Assembly (NCBI RefSeq): GCF_018294505.1
Contig: NC_057810.1
Coordinates: 709,503,563-709,567,562 of the forward strand
Reading direction: 5' to 3'
From: Triticum aestivum
Lineage: Eukaryota > Streptophyta > Magnoliopsida > Poales > Poaceae
Length of the DNA: 64,000 nt
A program made the position numbers and the translations under genes. The notes under the pieces are model-generated. The model was not told the DNA's origin and did no database searches. It worked only from the letters and a program-made list of their open reading frames with translations. The number at the start of each line of letters is the position of its first letter. The stretch's first letter is position 1. Of this stretch, positions 21,239 to 30,804 are shown piece by piece.

Positions 21239-22814
21239 CTATCTGTTCACAATCTTCTTGCCCTTCTTTTTCGCAAATGGAGTTCTTCTGTGGAACGGAC
21301 GTCCTTTAGGTAGGGTGGTCCTGCTTCTTCTTGTGGTGTATGCTGCTACTTCATCATCGTCGTCATGTTCGATCCTCGGGTCGCCGTACTTGTCGAAGTC
21401 TTGCTCATTGGCTACTCCATCCATTCCGATGATCTTCCTTTTGCCTCTCCTCACGACAACACGACTGGGCTTTGGCGGGTCGGTAATGAAGAAGCATTGG
21501 TCCACTTGGGAAGCCAGTACCCATGGCTCATTTTTCGCGGTGACGTTTGCGCCCGCGGTCTTGGATTTGGCTTCGGGTATAACCATGGTGGTGAAATATC
21601 GGTCTTCTTTTAGGACGCTCTTGGCCCATCTGACACGGAACATCGGCACCTTCTCTCCAGCGTAGCTCAGCTCCCAGATCTCCTCGATCCTTCCGTAGTA
21701 TCTGTCCTTGTCCTTACCGGTGTAGGATTCCATCGTTACCCCGGAGTTCTGATAACCATCGCTCTTCATGTCCTTGTCCTCGGTGTAGAATGTGTAGCCG
21801 TTGATATCGTACGCCTCATAGGTCATCAGGTTGTGCTCGGCGCCCTGTGACAAGGCGAATATGAGTTGTTCTTCCGCGGAAGAATCTTCATGTAAAGGGT
21901 ACGACAGAAGCTTCTGCTTGAACCAACGCGTGAAACATGAGTTGTGCTCTTTGAGTATATCTCCGTCCGTCCTCTGTTGGCCTCGGTCATTGTACGTCTT
22001 CTCAATAAAGGTTTTGTGCTCTACCACCCAAGGATCGACCACGTCTATGTGTTGTAGCGCGACTAGGTTTGCTCTTTCAAAGTCGGCGAGTCGACCCTCG
22101 AAGTCGACATGCATTTCGCGGCGACCCTCACGGTGACCCCATCCAGCGAGCCTGCCGAGGTGCCTGTTGACGGGCAGACCAACGGGGTTCTCGATGCCTA
22201 GATAATTCGTGCAGTAGGAGATGCACTCTTCGGTCAGAAAGCCCCTGGCTATACTTCCCTCTGGACGTGACATGTTCCGAACGTATCCTTTGATGACACC
22301 ATTCATCCTTTCGAACGGCATCATGCTGTGCAGGAACGTCGGCCCGAGTTGGATGATATCCTCCACGATATGGACCAGCAGATGCACCATAACGTCGAAG
22401 AATGCGGGCGGGAAGTACATCTCAAGCTCGCATAGTATCACCACGATCTCTTCCTGTAGCCTTCTGAGTTGCCTCACGCCAATCGACTTCCGAGAGATGA
22501 CGTCGAAAAAGTTGCATAGGCCAAATAGCGTTTCACGGACGTGCGCGTCCATGATCCCACGGATTGCAACTGGAAGTATCTGCGTCATCAGCACGTGACA
22601 GTCGTGAGACTTCATCCCGCTGAACTTCTGCTTCGCTGGGTCTAGGTATCTGCTTATCTTCCCCGCGTAACCGTAAGGAAGTTTTACTCCTAGGAGGCAG
22701 GTGAAAAACTGCTCGATCTCCTCCTGACTTAGAGTGAAGCACGCGGGAGGGTAGTCATTTCCGGTCTTCTTGGCCTTTTTGCCTTTGCGACGACTTTCTG
22801 TGTCCTGCTTCGCC

Positions 22815-22845
<31 letters not shown>

Positions 22846-24808
22846 TAGCGTGAAGCTCCTGCCTGATGCCCATTGATTTCAAGTCTGCCCTTGCTTTCGG
22901 CCCATCTTTGGTCCTCTCTGGCATGTTGAGCAGGGTACCAAGCAGACTCTCGCACACGTTCTTCGTGATATGCATGACATCAAGGCTGTGAGGCACACGG
23001 TGGATCTTCCAGTACGGCAAGTCCCAGAAAACAGACCTCGTTTTCCATACCTTCAGCAGCGGCTCTGGCGCCTTTCGCTTCTTTCCCGGCTCTGGCGCCT
23101 TTTGCTTCTTTCCCGGCAGTGGGCAGTCTTTCCAATTTTTCAACAGCTTGTCTATTTCCTCGCCGCTCCTCGTACACGGGCGTTTTCGGGGTTCGGTTTC
23201 ACCATCGAACAGATCCTTGCGTTTCCTCCACGGGTCATCGTCGCGAAGCCACCTTCGATGTCCCATGAACACGGTTTTCGAAGACCCGGGATCTCTATCT
23301 AGCTGGCGATACGTTGTGTCATCCATGCACCTTACGCATCCAGAAAATCCGTGGACTACCTGCCCCGCGAGATATCCGTAACCGAGATAGTCGTGCACCG
23401 TCGTGAGCAGTGCGGCTCTCATAGGGAAATATTCTTTCTCTGCGGCGTCCCACGTATTGGCTGGCGTTTTCCACAGCGTGTCAAGCTCCTCTTTCAGCAG
23501 CCCCAGATACAGATTGATGTCGTTCCCTGGTTGTTTCGGTCCTTCAATTAGCATACTCATGTGAATGTACTTCCTCTTCATGCACAACCAGGGGGGAAGG
23601 TTGTACATCCACACAAACACAGGCCAGGTGCTATGTGTGCTTCTCTGGCTGCCAAACGGATTGACTCCATCGGTGCTCGCGCCCAGCACGATGTTCCTTG
23701 GATCGTTCCCAAATTCTAGGTCTTCGAAGTTCAACGCTTGCCACTGGCTCGCATCCTTAGGGTGACTCAGCATCTTGTCTTTTTTATCTATCTCCGGATC
23801 ATTTGCGTCATCTTCTCGCTTCTTCTCCTCCCTATCCGCGTGCCAACGCAGGAGCTTTGCTACCTTAGGGTCCGCGAAATACCGCTGCAGACGAGGAGTG
23901 ATCGGAAAGTACCACACCACTTTTCGAGGAGCTTTCTTCCTCTTCTTGTATCGAGTGACGCCGCACACCGGACATATGGTAGACTCCGCGTGCTCGTCCC
24001 GATAAATGATGCAATTGTTCATGCACACATGGTATTTCACGTGCGGTAAATCGAGAGGACACACGATTTTCTTCGCCTCCTCCAAACTGGTCGGGCACTT
24101 GTTCCCCTTGGGAAGACGTTCGTGCCAGAATGACATGTTCTCGTCGAAGCATGCGTCGGTCATTTTGTGTTTTACCTTCATCTCCAGAGCCATGAGCGTT
24201 ACTTTCAGGCGGGTATCCTCGGGCCTGCATCCTTCATACAATGGAGTAACCGCGTCTAACTCAAGTTGATCCATCTTGGCTTTCTCTCGGGCGGCAGCTC
24301 TTGCGTTATCCGTCTGCTTGAGAAGCAGCTCTTGAATATGAGGGTCCTGCACCCAGCCCATCGATGGTCCAGCGTCGTCTGCTCCGCCGGCATCATCATC
24401 TTCATGATCATGCCCGTCGTCTGCTCCGGCATCTTCCTCATCATCATGTCCTGCATCTTCTACATGATGACTGTGTACAGCATCACCGTCGTGATCATCT
24501 CCTGGGGATTCTTCGTCTTCTCGCCCGCCCGAGCCGCGGTGGTTGTCTTGCTGCCCTTCCTCATTTCTTGCCCGGCCCCCATGGACGACTTCGTAGTCAT
24601 CTTCATCACCTTGCCACCGATAGCCATCCATGAAACCACGCAAGAGCAGGTGGTCCCGCACCTGCCCGGAATCCGGGTCCGCAATAAGGCTCTTCAGCTT
24701 GCATCTTCGACACGGACATCTTATCTCCGTCTCGTTCTTTTGAAGCATCTCGGCCTTCGCGGACCTCAAAAACCTATTCACGATGCCTTCGGTCATCGTG
24801 CGGACCAT
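21239..24808 (-). CDS. CACTA-1 transposase (tnp2 / Transposase_21 family), intact
   Basis: The frame is 1189 codons without interruption. I start at 24808 (MVRTMTEGIVNRF) because a splice acceptor (CTACCCCGCAG) lies just upstream, at 24815, so the open sequence before it is intron. Order: N-terminal transposase-associated domain with a CPCRRCK motif and HLLLRGFMDGYRW; an acidic His/Asp linker; the tnp2 core with CPLDLPHVKYH, a CPVCG zinc pair and catalytic-type LGASTDGVNPF and GPKQPGNDINLY; FSGCVRCMDDTTY; a poly-Asp run; a DUF4218-like part (HSMMPFERMNGVIKGYVRN); and a DUF4216-like C-terminus (VVVRRGKRKIIGMDG). Members cut and reinsert CACTA elements. A 9-residue duplication (GKKQKAPEP / GKKRKAPEP, about 23068-23121) is absent from CACTA-2. 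Confidence 0.93.
22813..22845 (-). repeat. ATC trinucleotide run encoding poly-Asp in the transposase
   Basis: About ten consecutive ATC units on the plus strand read as GAT (Asp) on the coding strand, inside the acidic insert between the tnp2 core and the DUF4218-like region. Length should vary between copies without breaking the frame. Confidence 0.85.
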
Positions 24809-24852
24809 GGTCGCCTGCGGGGTAGAGCAAAACGATATTTTAGAACCAAGAA

Positions 24853-24980
24853 AAAATTTGGCATGACTTTCCCTAAAAATAGGACCAAAAAGAATGCTTA
24901 ATGCCAAAATTCTCGCCGAAACGGAAATGAATCAACATTCCGGCAAAATATTGGCAACTATCGCATTTCAAATACCGGTA
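24853..24980 (-). promoter_or_regulatory. Conserved leader block, copy 2 (upstream of CACTA-1 transposase)
   Basis: The plus strand shows GGCATGACTTTCCCTAAAAA, TAGGACC, then CCGAAACGGAAATGAATCAA and CATTCCGGCAAAA. It starts 40 bp beyond the splice acceptor that precedes the transposase start, so it should lie in the leader intron. Confidence 0.7.
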
Positions 24981-25279
24981 CACCTCCAAACACAAACACA
25001 TATGCAACACCACAAACATATGCAACACCACGAACATACATAGATCTAGCTAGGCCATAAAAAGTGCATGTGCACATTGTTGTAGGGAGAACAACATAAA
25101 TATAGCTTCCCCCTTACTTACCTATCAAAACAAGGTAATTTAACCACTTAATTTGAATGAATCTATGGTGGAAATGAGGTGAAAAAGAGGAGGCACCCGA
25201 GACAAGGAGGAGGTGGAGAGAATGAAGTGGGGAGAAAGTGAGTGTGGGTAGGAGAGGCTGTCCAAAATATCTTGTTGCT
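24981..25279. other. Putative 5' leader of CACTA-1 transposase
   Basis: AT-rich DNA grading into a purine-rich stretch (GAGGAGGTGGAGAGAATG, about 25205-25260) just inside the right subterminal repeats. No coding potential. By analogy with En/Spm the promoter should be at this end. Confidence 0.4.
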
Positions 25280-25870
25280 GCCCACTTACTAATGGCGCAC
25301 CAACTCTAAATGCGCCATTAGTAATCCAGGTTACTAATGGCGCACCTTCTGGTGGTGCGCCATTAGTAGTTTTGCAAAAAAAACATACTAATGGCGCACT
25401 GTTCCACAGTGCGCCATTACTAGTTTACACTAGTAATGGCGCACGGTGGAACAGTGCGCCATTAGTAGTTTTGCAAAAAACATACTAATGGCGCACTGTT
25501 CCACAGTGCGCCATTACTAGTTTAAACTAGTAATGACGCACGGTGGAACAGTGCGCCATTAGTAGTTTTGCAAAAAAAGGAATAAAAAATATAATAAAAA
25601 AACATTAGTGGCGCACTTTCCGACTGGTGCGCCATTACTAGTTAGAACTAGTAATGGCGCACTGAGTTTGGATGCGCCATTAGTATGTTTGGACAGGTGC
25701 ACTAGTTAAAAAAAATTGATACTAATGGCGCACCTTGGGCCAGGTGCGCCATTAGTAGTTTCAGCTCTAATGGCGTATCAGAAGGTGGTGCGCCATTAGT
25801 ACTAATGGCGCACCGCTTGTCTGGTGCGCCATTAGTGTCAATCCCATCTATAGCCCTTTTTCTAGTAGTG
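25280..25870. repeat. Right TIR and subterminal repeats of CACTA-1
   Basis: About 590 bp packed with ACTAATGGCGCACC / GGTGCGCCATTAGT units in both orientations, separated by spacers such as TTTTGCAAAAAA. Several pairs are arranged as hairpins (for example around 25440-25560). The block ends in the 20-bp terminal repeat. Confidence 0.92.
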
Positions 25871-25942
25871 GGCATCTTCAGTTCATTTCCTGATATTAAC
25901 TAATTAATAACTCTTTTATTCATTTTCTTTGCTCGTGGGCAG

Positions 25943-26449
25943 GGCTTGACAAAAGTTCATCAAGGAGGTTAAAGGCGAATGGAAACAACAACTAAAATGG
26001 GTGCGACCCAAGGTAATTAAGTACTACTAGCTACGTCTATGCATATATTTAATTCTACTTTGATCAATATCATTATCATGCTTGATTAATTATCATCTGA
26101 TTGAACTTTATTCTCGTAAAGTGCCTAAGGCAGGCGTTGGGGAATAATTTTTGTGCGTACTATGTTTGCGAGAGCATTCACATGATGACTTTTGAAAGGA
26201 GCAGATCTGCAAGACAAATTTTGGTACGTTTACCAGAAGACAATTCACAAATCTTTTTTTTTCATGATCTAATATATATACACACAACTAATATATTAAT
26301 ATTGATCTCCTTTTTTAATAAATTAGATGCGCGAGATGCGGGATGAGATCCTGCCAGAGAACCGCGTACGAGCAATTAAAGTGGAAATAGCATTATTTTT
26401 ACTCGACCAGGTTATAGATCCCAAAGAAGAATACCATTACAAGCTGTAA
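25943..26449 (+). pseudogene. CACTA-3 ORF2, exons 4-6 (Ulp1 catalytic Gln and Cys)
   Basis: Exon 4 (25943-26012) follows an acceptor GGGCAG and joins in phase with exon 3 at 12998. Its second full codon is TGA where a Trp would fit. Exon 5 (26122-26223) carries the C48 oxyanion Gln and catalytic Cys (LRQALGNNFCAYYVCE). Exon 6 (26327-26449) ends YHYKL then TAA. All splice sites have GT..AG. With the His and Asp in exon 3 the catalytic set is complete, unlike the Ulp1-like domains of CACTA-1 and CACTA-2. The intron between exons 3 and 4 is now 12,944 bp long because two elements landed in it. Confidence 0.8.
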
Positions 26450-26522
26450 TGCCTGCATGTAATGGTGTGCAAATTGTAGGAGAAATTGTATGTATCAAAT
26501 TATATACATACATACACACACA
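26450..26522 (+). other. 3' flank of CACTA-3 ORF2
   Basis: Short AT-rich stretch with ATACATACATACACACA simple sequence. No feature beyond the presumed 3' untranslated region. Confidence 0.4.
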
Positions 26523-26683
26523 CATAACATAAAATATTTTTTACGGTGACTATATGTTTTCTTATAGTCTCTTTTTACATCAGAAATAAGAAAAAAATTA
26601 TGGAACGTAAAATTATGGTGCATTGATGGTAAAATAGAGGGGGGTGAAGAATAACTATTCCTCACCCAGGGTGACGAATAGTC
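26523..26683. repeat. Truncated upstream copy of small TIR element C
   Basis: These 161 bp are nearly identical to 26915-27076, including the terminal palindrome CTCACCCAGGGTGACGAATAG. Only the right end of a copy is present, so it is a partial duplicate lying in tandem with the full element C. Confidence 0.75.
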
Positions 26684-26696
26684 AATCCCTATAGTG

Positions 26697-27073
26697 TTAC
26701 TATTCATCACCCAGGGTGCAGAATAAGTTATTCTTCAACCGAGGTAATCTTACGATTGCTTCCTAAATAAATGACGTTTCAAATTCAAAAAGTTACATTC
26801 TTATTGATTCACTACGTCAAATTTGGCATAAGAAAATAAAAATGTAGGTCATAAGACAAAAAAAATTGTCGTTTATGTATATTTTACACTATGTTTTTAC
26901 GTTTGTAAATTTACATAACATAAAATATTTTTTACGGTGACTATATGTTTTCTTACAGTCTCTTTTTACATCAGAAATAAGAAAAAAATTACGGAACGTA
27001 AAATTATGGTGCATTAATGGTAAAATAGAGGGGGGTAAAAAATAACTATTCCTCACCCAGGGTGACGAATAGT

Positions 27074-27075
<2 letters not shown>
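26697..27075. mobile_element. Small TIR element C, beside a (TA)n tract
   Basis: The left end reads ACTATTCATCACCC, then AGGGTGCAGAATAAG, then TTATTC. The right end in reverse complement reads ACTATTCGTCACCC, then TGGGTGAGGAATAG, then TTATT. Each terminus is itself a palindrome followed by a second ATTATTC-like word. The body (about 380 bp) is non-coding. A 77-bp TA microsatellite abuts the right end. No classical superfamily terminus is recognised. Confidence 0.55.

Positions 27076-27076
<1 letters not shown>

Positions 27077-27153
<77 letters not shown>
27077..27153. repeat. (TA)n microsatellite
   Basis: An uninterrupted TA run of 77 bp directly between elements C and D. Confidence 0.98.
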
Positions 27154-27156
<3 letters not shown>

Positions 27157-27491
27157 TAGGTAGTTACTCCCACTTTTGTTTCATATTTTCTAGGTAGTAT
27201 CTATAACATCGAAGAGTGTGTACGTGTAGTATGTAATATATAAGAATGTTTAGGTAATATACATACTATTTTTTTGTAGTATGTACCATATTTATGCATA
27301 CTCTATTCCGCGTACAAATACGTATGTATTTCACAAATACAATAAAACTATGGGCTCACTAGCAAATTTTTTTCATATAATTAACTTTGGAGTATCTTAG
27401 ATATAGTACATAAACGTACTAGAAATAATAAAGTAGAGTATATACTACCACATGGTAGTATATGAAAATGGGTGTAACTACACCCGGTACC

Positions 27492-27492
<1 letters not shown>
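27154..27492. mobile_element. Possible small TIR element D between two (TA)n tracts
   Basis: The left side has TAGGTAGTTACTCCCACTTT and the right side, in reverse complement, GTAGTTACACCCATTTT after a GGGTGTAGTTACACCC palindrome. Both edges touch TA runs. Inside, GTAGTATGTA words recur and TATACTACCACATGGTAGTA is palindromic. The terminal match is short, so this is tentative. Confidence 0.35.
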
Positions 27493-27531
<39 letters not shown>

Positions 27532-27587
27532 TGCATACACATATATATACATATATATATATATATACATATATATACACACATGCC
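27493..27587. repeat. TA/CA simple sequence
   Basis: Alternating TA and CA runs with a few ATGC interruptions, flanking the left end of element A. Confidence 0.9.
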
Positions 27588-27740
27588 GTCTATTCTACGA
27601 TCGATAATAGAATAATATTCTGCAATAATCTCGTACTGCCCAGAATAAAGATCTGGTACTGCATCTGCAAAACACAACCGTACTTCTTTTTCGTAAAGTC
27701 GGTATTGTTCTTCTATACTTGCGTAGTAATTCACTAATAG

Positions 27741-28440
27741 ATTCTAAACCATTAATCGGAATTGCGCAAATGATATACCGTTGGAAAGTTACAAAAAATT
27801 CTCAACTTTTTTATATTGTAACTTGCTTCACTTTTTTTAATTTTTTATTATGAATTTTCAAAAAATAGAAATCATCACAAGCTGAATGAAAAGTGTTTTG
27901 ACTGAAATTCTTTAACCACTTATCGGCATATAGCAAATGATATACCGTTGAAAAGCTACTGAAATTTACAAACATTTTCATGTTTTAACTTTTTTCAAAT
28001 TTTGCACAGTTTTGGAACAGTTTTGAAAATACTAAAAATCTGTTTTTATTAAAAGATGATCATGGATCATTTTTGGATATCGAAATGATGCAAATGATAT
28101 GGCGTTGGAAAGGTAGTGAAATTCCCATCTTTTTCGTGTATTTTTTTTTTCAAAATTTACATATTTTTGAGAAGTTTTGAAAATACGAGATTCATTCAAA
28201 ATAGACGAACAATAATTATATATTAATTTTTTAACCACTTCTCGGAATAGCGCAAATGATATACCGTTGGAAAGCTACTGAAATTTACAAACGTTTTTTA
28301 AGTTTTTTCAAATTATGCATAGTTTTTGAAACAATTTTGAAAATACTAAATTGTAGATCTATTAAAATATGATCATTGTTGTTTTTTGGACATCGGAATG
28401 ATGCAAATGATATGGCGTTGGAAATGTATTGAAATTTAGC
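27741..28440. repeat. Diverged ~160-bp tandem repeats in element A
   Basis: Five units share a core of the form GCAAATGATATACCGTTGGA followed by AAGCTACTG, near 27770, 27935, 28090, 28250 and 28400. Between cores are AT-rich stretches with TTTTGAAAATAC. The variant GATATGGCGTTGGAAAG alternates with GATATACCGTTGGAAAG. Element B carries the same core. Confidence 0.8.
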
Positions 28441-28790
28441 AAATTTTTGTGTTTTAACATTTTTCTAATTCTTCACGGTTTTTGAACAATATTCAAAATA
28501 CCAACATTTTTCCTGTTACAAGGAAACATAGTATTGTACTTTTGTGGAATATGAGTTTCTTACTGCCCGACAACAAAGAAGTTTATGTACTTCTAAAAGT
28601 GATTAAATTGTACTGCCCATAATTTTTTTCCAGAGAACTCAAATTCCCTCCACATGTACCCTTGTACTTCTGTTGAATATGTGTTTCTTACTGCCCGATA
28701 ATAATAATAATGATAATTGTACTCCTTGAAATGAATAAATTGTACTGCTCGGATTTATTTTAAAAGAACACAATTTTGCCTTGTACTTCT
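28441..28790. repeat. Word-biased AT-rich segment of element A
   Basis: TACTTCT, TACTGCCC and GTGGAATA(T/C)G recur every 20-60 bp in otherwise AT-rich DNA. No open frame is convincing. Confidence 0.6.
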
Positions 28791-29300
28791 GTGGAATACG
28801 AGTTTCGTACTGCTCTGCAATAATTTTTTTTTGTATTACTCAAAATGATTAAATTGTATAGCTCGTAAATTATTTTACATAAGTCAGTTTCCTTCGACTT
28901 GTATCTTGTATTTCTTGGGAATATCAGTTTCGTACTTCTTGATCTTATAGGGTTTGTACTTCTCAATTACACAATTTTTATTAAGGCTAGTTTTGCATTT
29001 TTATATGCACTGCTGCTTCTCTTCACTACAGAGAATCTTTTTTGCACTTCCCTAAGCTTGCTAATTCCACAGCTCCAAGTAGCAGATGCAAAAGATGAGT
29101 ACCAAATTAGCATAAAGGACACACGGTACTGCTACTTCAAACTACTCGGTACTTCTCTTAGTGTAACTATGGTACTGCCTCCCTAGCAGGAATAATTCTC
29201 AGCAGGTACTTCCTCGCTCACATGTTGTACTGCTATGTACTTCTACCTAAATATTGTATGTACTTCCCGTTACTGCTACCTTTGTACTTCCCATAATTCT
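28791..29300. repeat. First copy of a ~500-bp direct duplication in element A
   Basis: From GAATACGAGTTTCGTACTGC onward this matches 29469-29755 continued at 51839-52050, with a few percent differences. This copy is uninterrupted and shows the sequence CTCCAAGTAGCAG where CACTA-2 entered the other copy. Confidence 0.88.
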
Positions 29301-29468
29301 CCACTCAGGAGGTCAAAATTTCATTCAATCTCCTCACCGCCCGCCGGAGTAAAAAGAATGCCACAGAATGCCACGATGAAGAGAAGTACATTTTACCCTC
29401 GCACTTCTCGCTGGAGAAGGAGCTCATTCTTGTGCTCAACGTTGGAACCCGTAATAACCCCGCACTAG
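29301..29468. other. Spacer between the duplicated copies
   Basis: A more GC-balanced stretch (CTCACCGCCCGCCGGAGT and CGCTGGAGAAGGAGCTC) unlike its AT-rich surroundings. It could be a piece of a captured gene; too short to identify. Confidence 0.3.
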
Positions 29469-29755
29469 TAGAATACGAGTTTCGTACTGCTCTGCAATAT
29501 TTTTTTGTATTACTCAAAATGATTAAATTGTATTGCTTGTAAATTATTTTACATAAGTCAGTTTCCTTCGACATGTATCTTGTACTTCTTGGGAATATCA
29601 GTTTTGTACTTCTTGATCTTATAGGGTTTGTACTTCTCAATTACACAATTTTTATTAAGGCTAGTTTTGCATTTTTATCTGCGCAGCTGCTTTTCTTCAC
29701 TACAGAGAACCTTTTTTGCACTTCCCTAAGCTTGCTAATTCCACAGCTCCAAGTA
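29469..29755. repeat. Second copy of the duplication, left part
   Basis: Matches 28791 onward up to CTCCAAGTA, where CACTA-2 begins. The copy resumes at 51839 after the element. Confidence 0.88.
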
Positions 29756-30000
29756 CACTACTAGGGAAAAGGCTAGCAGCTGCGCGGGTTTTAGGTGTAT
29801 CAGTAGCGTGGGGATAGGCGGTACTAATAAGGCGCTACAGCTAACACATAGCAGTAGCGCGTGCTCACCGGCGCTACTGCTACACAAGTTAGCAGCAGTG
29901 CGGTTTGTGGGAGCTTGCTACTGCTAGTAGCTCTAGCGCGCTTTGCCTGGACGTGCTACTGCTACCGCGGCACTCCTGCTAACTTTTATACACTCGCTAC
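29756..30000. repeat. Left TIR and subterminal repeats of CACTA-2
   Basis: Units such as AGCAGTAGCGCG and its complement CGCGCTACTGCT occur in both orientations with substitutions. The DNA between here and 30262 is AT-rich and empty. Confidence 0.85.
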
Positions 30001-30262
30001 TACTAATTTAAATAGTTTTTTGTTTTTTTTCGGCATAATTGTTTTGTATTTGAACAGGCTTTATAGAAGAATCTTTAGCACATAGAAATGTCATCATGAT
30101 ACACATACAAATGCCTGCGAGACCACAAATGTAATCATAGCATATACATACAAATAGTCTCATCATAATCATCATCCAACACAAAGTGATATCTTGTCAT
30201 CATCTCGAAAATAGTGATACATGCAAGTCTCGAATACTTGCAACTACAACAACGTCATCCAT

Positions 30263-30500
30263 CTAAACAAAGGTATACACAATAAGTGCTATCACTATGA
30301 GTGAGAGCGGAACTATGCAGCACATGAGGTGGCGGTTACGAGTCCTCTCTCGCGCTAGCGTGAACCTCAAGTAACTAGCTTCTCCTTCTTGTCTGCTTTT
30401 TGAAGCCTTTATGGCTAGCTCCCGTGAACCCATTCACTTGCGCGTGACACTCATGCCACTCGTTGTATACCCCCGGAACCTTCCCTTTATACACGACATA
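30263..30500 (-). pseudogene. Broken counterpart of the CACTA-1 small hybrid-binding/membrane protein
   Basis: The minus strand encodes YVVYKGKVPGVYNEW at its start (30500 leftwards), the same domain opening as in CACTA-1. A run of five A near 30405 shifts the frame by one. In the shifted frame the product continues with a charged stretch and ends in a hydrophobic helix (IVPLSLIVIALIVYTFV) and a stop at 30263-30265. The start codon is not in frame with the domain, so the 5' end is damaged too. Position, strand, domain order and length match the intact gene at 14797-15051. Confidence 0.7.
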
Positions 30501-30804
30501 GCAATTCCATCACGCCATCAAGAAACTAGGTACCTGTTAGAGATGCATGTTCATGAAGAGGATGTACAATCATATATATGCAACAAAATATACTAGAGCA
30601 ACACCGAAAAAGAAAGGGTTAGCAATTAGATGCAACATACAGTACGCAAATTAATTAACTAGAGGTACGCAGGTCATCGTACGCAAACTAACAAAGTAGC
30701 GTTATGCAAGTTCGGCAGGGACCGTGGACATCACAAAGTTTCATCGCTACAAAAAGTATACAAGTTCAACCGACACATATCATCATCATCGGCATCATAA
30801 ATCA

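Larger units (their letters stand above)
14161..25870 (-). mobile_element. CACTA-1: complete CACTA DNA transposon
   Basis: Terminal inverted repeats read CACTACTAGGAAAAGGCCTA at the left and, in reverse complement, CACTACTAGAAAAAGGGCTA at the right. The 3-bp target duplication GGC is intact on both sides (14158-14160 and 25871-25873). Inside, on the minus strand, lie a transposase (21239-24808), a spliced second gene (15290-18891) and a tiny ORF (14797-15051). Subterminal repeats of ACTAATGGCGCACC and its complement crowd both ends. Element length is 11,710 bp. It sits in an intron of the CACTA-3 gene. Confidence 0.95.

Noticed and set aside
24266..24901. Long plus-strand open frame opposite the CACTA-1 transposase start
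   Set aside because: It is the antisense shadow of the acidic N-terminal region; no domain and the sense protein is clearly conserved in CACTA-2.
27077..27153. TA run as a replication origin or matrix attachment site
   Set aside because: Such runs recur at transposon edges here and nothing else supports an origin.
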